Source of the DNA: Pelomonas baiyunensis
GTDB taxonomy: Bacteria; Pseudomonadota; Gammaproteobacteria; Burkholderiales; Burkholderiaceae_C
Assembly (NCBI RefSeq): GCF_043555935.1
Contig: NZ_JBIGIB010000002.1
Span: forward strand, 434,001 to 498,000
Length of the DNA stretch: 64,000 bases
Direction: 5' to 3'
The notes beneath the pieces are model-generated. The model did no database searches, was not told the DNA's origin, and was given only the letters and a program-made list of their open reading frames with translations. The translations under genes were made by a program, and so were the position numbers. Below, one piece after another: positions 42,774 through 50,142 of this stretch; position 1 is the first letter of the stretch; each line of letters starts with the position of its first letter.

Positions 42774-43697
42774 TTACTGTAGCGAGTGCGCCTTGAAAAA
42801 CTGCCAGATGGTGGCGGTGGCGTCGAGTTCATGGTGCGGCCAGATGTGGCCCAGGCCGTTGACGCGCAGCAGGCGCACATCCGATCCGGCCGCGCACGCC
42901 CCGTAGCGAATGGTGTGCACGCCGCCCGCCGGTGGGTCTTGCACCAGCTTTGGCTGGCAGCGGTTGTGCGCGGCCCAGCCGGCCAGGGCCTCGGCCACGC
43001 TCTCCACCCACTCGGCACCGCGGTCGCCGTGGCCCTCGTAGGGGTTGGTCAGGTCGGCCAGCCCGTGGATGGTGAGCACCGGCACGGCGCGACCCGGGCA
43101 GGGGCCGAACCAGCGCAGGCCGCCCACCGGCCCAATGGCCGCGATGCGGTCGTTCAGCCGGCAGCCCAGCAGCGACGACATGCGCCCGCCGCCCGAGAAG
43201 CCCGTGGCGTAGACGCGGCTGCGCTGGATGCACACGCGGGCGGCGAGGTGCTCGATGACGTCGGCCACGTACTGCACATCGTCGCCTCGCCAGGTGGCCA
43301 CCGGCACGTTCCAGCGCGAGTCTTCGCCCTGCAGCGTGGCCACCACGAACCCTTCGCGGGCTGCCAGGGTTTCAAAGCCGGTTTCGCGGGCGCGACCGGT
43401 GGTGTTGCCGCCGGTGCCGTGCAGGTCGAACACCACGGGCAGCGCGGCTTGGCCTTGCGTAATGGCTGGAGTAATGGCTGGAGTAATGGCTGGAACGAAC
43501 AGGCGGTAGACCCGCTTGCGCCCGCCGGACACCAACTCACGCAGCTCGCCGTTGACGGGCGTGAGCGTGCAGGCCGAGGCTTGTGGGGCCTCCTGGGTCT
43601 GCGCTGGGGCCTGGGCTTCGGCCAGCGGGGCGAGGGTGATCAGCAGCAGGTTCAGCACCCACAGGCGCAGGGCGGTGAGCATGGTGCGGTCAAACAT
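42774..43697 (-). CDS. secreted PHB-depolymerase/feruloyl-esterase-type hydrolase
   Basis: 307 residues from ATG 43697, overlapping the GNAT stop; an ATG at 43682 gives 302 residues with the same signal peptide (ends AEAQA). FDLHGTGGNTTGR is the oxyanion-hole region and ATGFSGGGRMSS carries the nucleophile serine. His in LGHIWPHH completes the triad. This is the LpqC/esterase PHB depolymerase family (PF10503 type). Eight cysteines suggest disulfides in the periplasm or outside. A 12-bp tandem repeat encodes PAIT three times near residue 70. Confidence 0.85.
   Translation of the reverse strand: MFDRTMLTALRLWVLNLLLITLAPLAEAQAPAQTQEAPQASACTLTPVNGELRELVSGGRKRVYRLFVPAITPAITPAITQGQAALPVVFDLHGTGGNTTGRARETGFETLAAREGFVVATLQGEDSRWNVPVATWRGDDVQYVADVIEHLAARVCIQRSRVYATGFSGGGRMSSLLGCRLNDRIAAIGPVGGLRWFGPCPGRAVPVLTIHGLADLTNPYEGHGDRGAEWVESVAEALAGWAAHNRCQPKLVQDPPAGGVHTIRYGACAAGSDVRLLRVNGLGHIWPHHELDATATIWQFFKAHSLQ
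43459..43494. repeat. 12-bp tandem repeat, three perfect copies, in-frame
   Basis: GTAATGGCTGGA repeated exactly three times inside the esterase gene, encoding PAIT units on the minus strand. Because the unit is a multiple of three, copy-number change alters length without shifting frame. The codons are less GC-rich than the surrounding gene. Confidence 0.95.
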
Positions 43698-44145
43698 CCT
43701 GGGCGTAGATGAGAAAGCCTTGGTGCTGGGCGACGCGGTCGTACAGGGCTCGGGCGGTGATGTTGGTGGTGTGGGTTTGCCAGTACACGCGCTTCACGCC
43801 GGCCGCGCGAGCGGCGGCGTCCACCGCTTCGATCAGCGCTCGGCCCACGCCGCGGCCACGGGCCTCGGGCGTGGTGAACAAGTCCTGCAAGTAGCAGGTG
43901 GGTTCGATGCGCGTGGTGCTGCGGTGGAACAGGTAGTGAACCAGGCCCAGCAGGGCGCCGTTTGCGCCTTCAGCCACCAAGGCGTAGACGGGCTCGGCCG
44001 GGTCGAAGAAGCGGCCCCACGTGGTTTCCGTGACGGCGGCGGGCAGGGCGGTGTCGCCCGCGCGGCCGTAGAAGGCGTTGTAGCCGTCCCAAAGGGGTTG
44101 CCAAGCGGCGCGGTCGGCCGGCAGTACGGCTCGGACGTGGATCAT
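43690..44145 (-). CDS. GNAT family N-acetyltransferase
   Basis: 151 residues from ATG 44143-44145; an earlier start at 44178 would add 11 residues. The acetyl-CoA pyrophosphate loop is TPEARGRGVGRALI, preceded by the beta-4 strand CYLQDLFT, and VYWQTHTTNITARALYDRVA is motif B. GNAT enzymes acetylate amines of small molecules or proteins; the substrate is unknown. It is upstream of the esterase on the same strand with overlapping ends. Confidence 0.9.
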   Translation of the reverse strand: MIHVRAVLPADRAAWQPLWDGYNAFYGRAGDTALPAAVTETTWGRFFDPAEPVYALVAEGANGALLGLVHYLFHRSTTRIEPTCYLQDLFTTPEARGRGVGRALIEAVDAAARAAGVKRVYWQTHTTNITARALYDRVAQHQGFLIYAQDV

Positions 44146-44289
44146 GGGTCGGGCGTCTCCGTGAAAAGTTCGCCGCATTGTTTCCGATGCCGAGGCGCAC
44201 GCGGCGCGTCACAAGTCTGCACGCTTCTCCACACTTCGCTCATGTTCAGCGGGCACGATGGGCCGGTGTGTGTTGAACCGGAGCCCTGA

Positions 44290-44601
44290 ATGAAGACACC
44301 CCTGTGGATGTGCAGTTTGTTGCTGGCGACCCTGGCCGCCAGCGCCCAACCGCCGGGAGGCCCGCCGCCCGGGGGCGGAGGAGAAGGCGGTGGCGCGAAG
44401 GGCGAGCGCCGAGGCCCGCCGCCGGAGGCGCTGGCCGCGTGCAAGACGGCCAAGTCCGGAGCCGATTGCAGCTTCTCTCACGAGAGCCGCACGGTGAAAG
44501 GCAGTTGCTGGGCGCCGGAGGGGCGCCCGCTGGCCTGCCGGCCCAAGGATGCGCCGCCGCCCCCGCCGGCCGGTGCTTCGGCACCACCGCCGCCGCGCTG
44601 A
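44290..44601 (+). CDS. small secreted Pro/Gly-rich protein, unknown function
   Basis: 103 residues. Signal peptide MKTPLWMCSLLLATLAASAQ (cleavage near residue 20), then a Gly/Pro linker, a compact core EALAACKTAKSGADCSFSH with GSCWAPEGRPLACRPK, and a Pro-rich tail. Four cysteines in the core probably form two disulfides. Similar short secreted proteins of this pattern occur in many proteobacteria without known role. It stands alone, converging on the fumarase gene. Confidence 0.7.
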   Translation: MKTPLWMCSLLLATLAASAQPPGGPPPGGGGEGGGAKGERRGPPPEALAACKTAKSGADCSFSHESRTVKGSCWAPEGRPLACRPKDAPPPPPAGASAPPPPR

Positions 44602-44646
44602 GGCGGCCTGACCGCCGCCCGACGGCCGCCGGGCCGGTTCGGCGCG

Positions 44647-46188
44647 TCAGCCCGCCGTGACGGGAATGGACACGGCCTTGCCGGAGGCGATGCGGGCCTT
44701 CCAGTCTGCCGGGCCGGTGATGTGGGCGCTGGTGCCGCTGGCGTCCACCGCCACCGTCACCGGCATGTCCACCACGTCGAACTCGTAGATGGCTTCCATG
44801 CCCAGGTCGGCAAAGCCCACGACCTTGGCGCCCTTGATCGCCTTGCTGACCAGGTAGGCGGCGCCGCCCACGGCCATCAGGTAGGCGCTCTTGTGGTTCT
44901 TGATCGACTCGATGGCCACCGGGCCGCGCTCGGCCTTGCCCACCATGGCGATGAGGCCGGTCTTTGCCAGCATCATGTCGGTGAACTTGTCCATGCGCGT
45001 GGCCGTGGTCGGGCCGGCCGGGCCCACGACTTCATCGCGCACCGGGTCCACCGGGCCGACGTAGTAGATGACGCGGTTGGTGAAGTCCACGGGCAGTGGT
45101 TCGCCCTTGGCCAGCATGTCCTGGATGCGCTTGTGCGCAGCGTCGCGGCCGGTCAGCATCTTGCCGTTCAGCAGCAGGGTGTCGCCGGGCTTCCAGTTGG
45201 CGACTTCAGCCGGCGTGAGCGTGTTCAGGTCGACGCGCTTGCTCTTGTTGTAGTCGGGCGCCCAGTTCACGTCGGGCCACAGGTCCAGGCTCGGCGGCTC
45301 GATGTAGCTGGGGCCGCTGCCGTCCAGCACGAAGTGCGCGTGGCGCGTGGCCGCGCAGTTCGGGATCATCGCGATGGGCTTGCTGGCCGCGTGCGTGGGG
45401 AAGGTCTTGATCTTCACGTCCAGCACCGTGGTCAGGCCGCCCAGGCCTTGCGCGCCAATGCCCAGGGCGTTGACCTTCTCGTACAGCTCGATGCGCAGCT
45501 CTTCGAGCTTGTTCTGCGGGCCGCGCTGCAGCAGCTCGTACATGTCGATGTCTTCCATCAGCGCCTGCTTGGCCAGCAAGGCGGCCTTCTCGGCCGTGCC
45601 GCCGACGCCGATGCCCAGCATGCCCGGCGGGCACCAGCCAGCGCCCATGGTGGGCACGGTCTTCAGCACCCAGTCGACGATGTCATCGCTGGGGTTGAGC
45701 ATGTAGACCTTGCTCTTGTTCTCGGAGCCACCGCCCTTGGCCGCGACGATGACGTCCACCGTGTTGCCGGGCACCACCTCCATCTGCACGACGGCGGGCG
45801 TGTTGTCCTTGGTGTTCTTGCGGGCAAAGATGGGGTCGTCCAACACCGACGCGCGCAGCTTGTTGTCGGGGTTCAGGTAACCCTGGCGCACGCCTTCGTT
45901 GATGGCGTCTTCGATGCTGCCGGCAAAGCCTTCCCAGCGCACATCCATGCCGATCTTCAGGAAGACGTTGACGATGCCGGTGTCCTGGCAGATGGGGCGC
46001 TTGCCTTCAGCGCACATGCGGCTGTTGGTCAGGATCTGCGCGATGGCGTCCTTGGCCGCCGGGCTTTGCTCGCTTTCATACGCTCGGGCGAGGTGGGCGA
46101 TGTAGTCGGCCGGGTGGTAGTAGCTGATGTATTGCAGCGCCGCGGCGACGCTGTCGACCAGATCTTGGTAGCGGATGGTGGTGGACAT
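44647..46188 (-). CDS. class I fumarate hydratase
   Basis: 513 residues, iron-sulfur type. Cluster cysteines are in ICQDTG, NCAATRH and GWCPPG-like segments; KGGGSENKSK and GPAGPTTATRMDKFTD are the substrate-binding and C-terminal domain signatures. The oxygen-labile [4Fe-4S] enzyme interconverts fumarate and malate in the TCA cycle. No class II fumC is in the window. The UPF0114 gene lies 21 bases upstream on the same strand. Confidence 0.95.
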   Translation of the reverse strand: MSTTIRYQDLVDSVAAALQYISYYHPADYIAHLARAYESEQSPAAKDAIAQILTNSRMCAEGKRPICQDTGIVNVFLKIGMDVRWEGFAGSIEDAINEGVRQGYLNPDNKLRASVLDDPIFARKNTKDNTPAVVQMEVVPGNTVDVIVAAKGGGSENKSKVYMLNPSDDIVDWVLKTVPTMGAGWCPPGMLGIGVGGTAEKAALLAKQALMEDIDMYELLQRGPQNKLEELRIELYEKVNALGIGAQGLGGLTTVLDVKIKTFPTHAASKPIAMIPNCAATRHAHFVLDGSGPSYIEPPSLDLWPDVNWAPDYNKSKRVDLNTLTPAEVANWKPGDTLLLNGKMLTGRDAAHKRIQDMLAKGEPLPVDFTNRVIYYVGPVDPVRDEVVGPAGPTTATRMDKFTDMMLAKTGLIAMVGKAERGPVAIESIKNHKSAYLMAVGGAAYLVSKAIKGAKVVGFADLGMEAIYEFDVVDMPVTVAVDASGTSAHITGPADWKARIASGKAVSIPVTAG

Positions 46189-46209
46189 GGGGGCTCCAGG
46201 GTTCGGGGT

Positions 46210-46851
46210 TCAGTGCGCGTCGTGCTTGTCGGGCGCGGGCAGCAGTCGGTCGGTGTAGGCGATGGCCATGGCCGACAGCAGGAAGGCGACGTGGATCAGG
46301 GTCTGCCACATCAGGGTCTTCTCGGTGTAGTTGTCGGCGTTGATGAAGGTCTTGAGCAGGTGGATGGAGCTGATGCCGATGATGGCCGTGGCGAGCTTGA
46401 CCTTCAGCACCGACGCGTTCACGTGGCTCAGCCACTCGGGCTGGTCGGGGTGGCCGTCCAGGTCCATGCGGGACACAAAGGTCTCGTATCCGCCCACGAT
46501 CACCATGATCAACAGGTTGGAGATCATGACGACGTCGATCAGGCCCAGCACCACCAGCATCAGGATGGTCTCGTTGAGCTTGGCGATGGGCTCATAGCCG
46601 ATCACGTTCACGCCGGCGGCGTCCTTGATCGCCGCACTCTTGTAGCCAATGCTCTTCACGAGCAGTTCCAGCGCATGCTGGTCGCCCAGGGCGGCTTCGA
46701 TCAGGTGCACCAGCTCCGTCCAGAACTGAAACACGTACACCGCCTGCGCCAGGATCAACCCCAGGTACAGCGGCAACTGCAGCCAGCGGCTGGCGAAGAT
46801 CAGGCGGGGCAGGGGACGCAGTTGGGGATCAGGGCGCATGGGCAACTTCAA
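46210..46851 (-). CDS. UPF0114/TIGR00645 membrane protein (YqhA family)
   Basis: 213 residues. An extended soluble N-terminus, then transmembrane segments around 30-50, 90-120 and 180-200. ETILMLVVLGLIDVVMISNLLIMVIVGGYETFVSRMD is the diagnostic family sequence. Function unknown. An ATG 12 bases downstream (MRPDPQ) is an alternative start. It is divergent from acs across 107 bases and may be co-transcribed with the fumarase. Confidence 0.9.
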   Translation of the reverse strand: MKLPMRPDPQLRPLPRLIFASRWLQLPLYLGLILAQAVYVFQFWTELVHLIEAALGDQHALELLVKSIGYKSAAIKDAAGVNVIGYEPIAKLNETILMLVVLGLIDVVMISNLLIMVIVGGYETFVSRMDLDGHPDQPEWLSHVNASVLKVKLATAIIGISSIHLLKTFINADNYTEKTLMWQTLIHVAFLLSAMAIAYTDRLLPAPDKHDAH

Positions 46852-46958
46852 GGTGAAAGCAGCTGAAATTCTAGGGGCGCCGTTCGTGACAAAGTCGTCA
46901 GGGCATCGTCAGTCGACCCCCGCACAGTCCGCCGCAAGCACTTTCAGGAGACTGTTTC

Positions 46959-48920
46959 ATGAGCACGCTGAACACCTACGCACCCAGCCCGGAATGGGTG
47001 GCCCAGGCCCACGTCAAGGGCGAGGCCGGCTACCAGGCGCTGGTGGCGGAGGCCGAGAAGGACTACGCCGGTTACTGGGCTCGTCTGGCCCGTGAACTGA
47101 TCACCTGGCAGACGCCTTTCACCAAAACGCTGAACGACAGCGAGGCGCCGTTCTTCAAGTGGTTCGAAGACGGCAAGCTCAACGTGTCCTACAACTGCCT
47201 GGACCGCCATGTGGAGGCCGGCAAGGGCAGCAAGACGGCGCTGATCTTTGAAGCGGACGACGGCACCGTCACCCCCGTCACCTACGCCGAGCTGCTCGCC
47301 AAGGTGAGCCAGCTGGCCAACGCGCTGAAGGCCCGCGGCATTCAGAAGGGCGACCGCGTCGTCATCTACATGCCGATGTCGGTCGAGGGTGTGGTGGCCA
47401 TGCAGGCCTGCGCGCGCATCGGCGCCACGCATTCGGTCGTGTTCGGCGGCTTCTCCGCGCAGAGCCTGCGCGACCGCGTGCAAGACGCCGGTGCCGTGGC
47501 GCTGATCTGCGCGGACGAGCAATGCCGCGGCGGCAAGGCGTTGCCCCTCAAGGCCATCGTGGACGAGGCATTGGCCGACAACAGCTGCCCCACGCTGAAG
47601 GACGTCATCGTCTACAAGCGCACCGGCGGCAACATCGGCTGGGTGGCTGGCCGCGACCTGTGGCTGCACGAGCTGACCGCCAGCCAGCCCGCGACTTGCG
47701 AGCCCGAGTGGGTGGAGGCGGAGCACCCGCTGTTCCTGCTGTATACCTCCGGCTCCACCGGCAAGCCCAAAGGCGTGCAGCACAGCAGCGGCGGGTACCT
47801 GCTGCACGCGGCGCTCACCACCAAGTGGACCTTCGACCTGAAGGACAACGATGTGTTCTGGTGCACGGCCGACATCGGCTGGGTCACGGGCCACAGCTAC
47901 ATCACCTACGGCCCGTTGGCGTTGGGCGGCACCGAGATCGTGTTCGAAGGCGTGCCGACCTACCCGGACGCTGGCCGCTTCTGGCAGATGATCCAGAAGC
48001 ACAAGGTCACGATCTTCTACACGGCGCCCACCGCCATCCGTTCGCTCATCAAGGCGGCGGAATCGGACGACGCAGTGCACCCGAAGAGCTACGACCTGTC
48101 CTCGCTGCGGCTGCTCGGGTCGGTGGGCGAGCCCATCAACCCCGCCGCCTGGGAGTGGTACCACGAGCACGTGGGCGGACGCCGCTGCCCCATCGTCGAC
48201 ACCTTCTGGCAGACCGAAACCGGCGGCCACATGATCACGCCGCTGCCCGGCGTGACCAATCTCGTGCCGGGTTCTTGCACGCTGCCCTTCCCGGGCATCA
48301 CGGCGGCCATCGTGGACGAAACGGGCAACGACGTCCCCAACGGGCAGGGCGGCATCCTGGTCGTCAAGAAGCCGTGGCCCAGCATGATCCGCACGATCTG
48401 GGGTGACCCGGAGCGCTTCAAGAAGAGCTACTACCCGGCGGAGCTCAAGGGCTACTACCTGGCGGGTGACGGCGCCATTCGCGACGCGGAAACGGGTTAC
48501 TTCACCATCACCGGCCGCATTGATGATGTGCTGAACGTGTCCGGCCACCGCATGGGCACGATGGAAATCGAGTCGGCGCTGGTGAGTTGCACCGAGCTGG
48601 TGGCCGAGGCGGCGGTGGTCGGTCGTCCGGACGACACCACGGGCGAAGCGATTTGCGCGTTTGTCGTGCTGAAGCGTCCTCGCCCCAGCGGTGATGAAGC
48701 CAAGGCCATCGCCAAGCAACTGCGCGACCACGTGGCCAAGGAAATCGGTCCCATCGCCAAGCCCAAGGACATCCGCTTCGGCGACAACCTGCCCAAGACC
48801 CGCTCCGGCAAGATCATGCGGCGCTTGCTGCGTTCGGTCGCCAAGGGTGAGAGCGTCACGCAAGATACCTCGACGCTGGAAAACCCGGCGATCCTGGAGC
48901 AACTGGGCCAAGCGTACTGA
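46959..48920 (+). CDS. acs: acetyl-CoA synthetase
   Basis: 653 residues, normal for Acs. Adenylation motif LLYTSGSTGKPKG, acetate pocket and hinge sequences (IGWVTGHSY, DTFWQTETGG) and the C-terminal PKTRSGKIMRR with Lys618, the site of regulatory acetylation. It activates acetate to acetyl-CoA through acetyl-AMP. SD CAGGAGAC is well placed. It is followed by a strong terminator hairpin at 49063-49090. Confidence 0.97.
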   Translation: MSTLNTYAPSPEWVAQAHVKGEAGYQALVAEAEKDYAGYWARLARELITWQTPFTKTLNDSEAPFFKWFEDGKLNVSYNCLDRHVEAGKGSKTALIFEADDGTVTPVTYAELLAKVSQLANALKARGIQKGDRVVIYMPMSVEGVVAMQACARIGATHSVVFGGFSAQSLRDRVQDAGAVALICADEQCRGGKALPLKAIVDEALADNSCPTLKDVIVYKRTGGNIGWVAGRDLWLHELTASQPATCEPEWVEAEHPLFLLYTSGSTGKPKGVQHSSGGYLLHAALTTKWTFDLKDNDVFWCTADIGWVTGHSYITYGPLALGGTEIVFEGVPTYPDAGRFWQMIQKHKVTIFYTAPTAIRSLIKAAESDDAVHPKSYDLSSLRLLGSVGEPINPAAWEWYHEHVGGRRCPIVDTFWQTETGGHMITPLPGVTNLVPGSCTLPFPGITAAIVDETGNDVPNGQGGILVVKKPWPSMIRTIWGDPERFKKSYYPAELKGYYLAGDGAIRDAETGYFTITGRIDDVLNVSGHRMGTMEIESALVSCTELVAEAAVVGRPDDTTGEAICAFVVLKRPRPSGDEAKAIAKQLRDHVAKEIGPIAKPKDIRFGDNLPKTRSGKIMRRLLRSVAKGESVTQDTSTLENPAILEQLGQAY

Positions 48921-49062
48921 CCCCGCGCAGCGGCCTGCGCCGCGGGTGGCCCTGCGGCGCATGGCGCTGCAGGGCAACGCGGGTTCTTGCTCGGGGTTTT
49001 GCCGGCGATGACGGCGCGGCCCCTGGACGAATCTCGCCTCGTGCAAGTGGTGGGGGCAAAGA

Positions 49063-49090
49063 AAAAGGGCACTCTTTCGAGTGCCCTTTT
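49063..49090. terminator. bidirectional intrinsic terminator
   Basis: AAAAGGGCACTC, loop TTTC, GAGTGCCCTTTT: perfect 12-bp stem with A and T tracts on both sides, 142 bases after the acs stop and 17 before the end of the PEP-CTERM gene. It serves both convergent genes and differs from the 4983-5010 hairpin at one stem pair. Confidence 0.85.
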
Positions 49091-49107
49091 CGCTATGCAG
49101 CGTGTCT

Positions 49108-49986
49108 TTAGACTGCCGACGACTTGCGGCGGCGCAGGCCGAACATGCCCAGCAGCGCGCCACCCACCAGGGCCAGCGATGCCGGCTCCGGCAGACGCTT
49201 GCCGCCGCAGTCCGCGCCCTTGACGGACGAGCAGGTCGTGCCTGTTACGCCGAACAGCTTGAAGTAGTCGTCGCCATTCGTCAGCGTTCCAGCATCGCGC
49301 GTTTGCGAGGCCGTGCTGGTGAAGGCCGAGTTGTAGGCGCTGATCAGCCACCAGCTGGAGCCCTTGTTGGAGCTGCCGCCCGCGCCCGATCCGTTGGCTT
49401 GGCTGGTGTTCACCACGTTGTAAATCGGCGTGGTGTCGACGGCCATGTCACCGTAGTTACCCACCAGTTCCCAGCCCGTCATGGACTTGGCGGTCTTGCC
49501 TTCCAGGCCCGTCGGGTTGCCAGCGCCGGTCCAGCGGAACAGCGACACGTCCACCGAAGAGCTGCTGTTGGTCCAGCCCAGGCCAATGCTGCTCAGGATG
49601 ACGCTGCTGCTGAACTGCAGCAGCACGCCTTCGGTGTTCACCACGTTGTCGATGGCGTGATTCGGGGTGCCGCAGCCACCCGCGCCGTTGTCGTTCGTCG
49701 AGCACACACCCTGACCGGAACCGTTTTGGTTGGTCAGCGTGGCTGCTGCCCAGGTGGAAGCGCCAGAGGCCGCGCCGAAGTTGGCGTTTGTGGCGTAGAA
49801 CGCAGCCAGTTGCACGGTGGCCGTGCTGGCGACGGCATCCTTGCTGGTGATCGTGGTCGTCCCGGCCGTGCCGATCGGCGTGATCGTCTGGTTCTCGAAC
49901 GTCCAATTGGCCGAAGCTGCACCGGACAGGCACAGACCTGCGATCAGGGTGGCCCAGGGCGTTGCGCGGAAGGTCTTGACGGTCAT
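49108..49986 (-). CDS. PEP-CTERM sorting domain protein
   Basis: 292 residues from ATG 49984-49986; a longer frame starting at 50040 would place the sigma-54 promoter inside the gene. Signal peptide with SGAASA near residue 27. The body is rich in Ser, Thr, Asn and Gly (many NGSG, SSSS runs), with six cysteines. The C-terminus LPEPASLALVGGALLGMFGLRRRK is the PEP motif, membrane helix and basic cluster that exosortase (EpsH) recognises. Such proteins are exported and associated with extracellular matrix or floc formation. No exosortase gene is in this window. Confidence 0.93.
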   Translation of the reverse strand: MTVKTFRATPWATLIAGLCLSGAASANWTFENQTITPIGTAGTTTITSKDAVASTATVQLAAFYATNANFGAASGASTWAAATLTNQNGSGQGVCSTNDNGAGGCGTPNHAIDNVVNTEGVLLQFSSSVILSSIGLGWTNSSSSVDVSLFRWTGAGNPTGLEGKTAKSMTGWELVGNYGDMAVDTTPIYNVVNTSQANGSGAGGSSNKGSSWWLISAYNSAFTSTASQTRDAGTLTNGDDYFKLFGVTGTTCSSVKGADCGGKRLPEPASLALVGGALLGMFGLRRRKSSAV

Positions 49987-50023
49987 GGTGTTGCGGGGAT
50001 CAGAATTTGACTGGACGATCTGA

Positions 50024-50039
50024 AGCACTTTTCGTGCCA
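50024..50039 (-). promoter_or_regulatory. sigma-54 promoter of the PEP-CTERM gene
   Basis: TGGCACGAAAAGTGCT on the minus strand matches the -24/-12 consensus TGGCACG-N4-TTGCW at all but one position, with GG and GC exactly ten bases apart. Transcription would start near 50013, about 27 bases before the ATG. It requires an enhancer-binding activator such as PrsR. Confidence 0.8.
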
Positions 50040-50055
50040 TGGTGTGGATGCGCTT

Positions 50056-50072
50056 GCAAATCAGTGACTTGC
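50056..50072. promoter_or_regulatory. 17-bp palindrome upstream of the sigma-54 promoter
   Basis: GCAAATCAGTGACTTGC is symmetric about a central G apart from one base pair, 17 bases beyond the -24 element. It could be an activator or repressor site. The distance is short for a classical enhancer. Confidence 0.4.
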
Positions 50073-50142
50073 CCTGGCATCCCCCTAAATCGTTGAAAAA
50101 TTGTAAGGAGCGCCGACACCCGCGGCGATGCCTCGGGCCCCC

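Noticed and set aside
46944..49163. 739-codon minus-strand ORF opposite acs
   Set aside because: Crosses the acs gene and its terminator; no motif of its own.
49987..50040. Longer start of the PEP-CTERM gene at 50040
   Set aside because: The first codons coincide with the sigma-54 -24/-12 elements, and the signal peptide begins properly at 49986.
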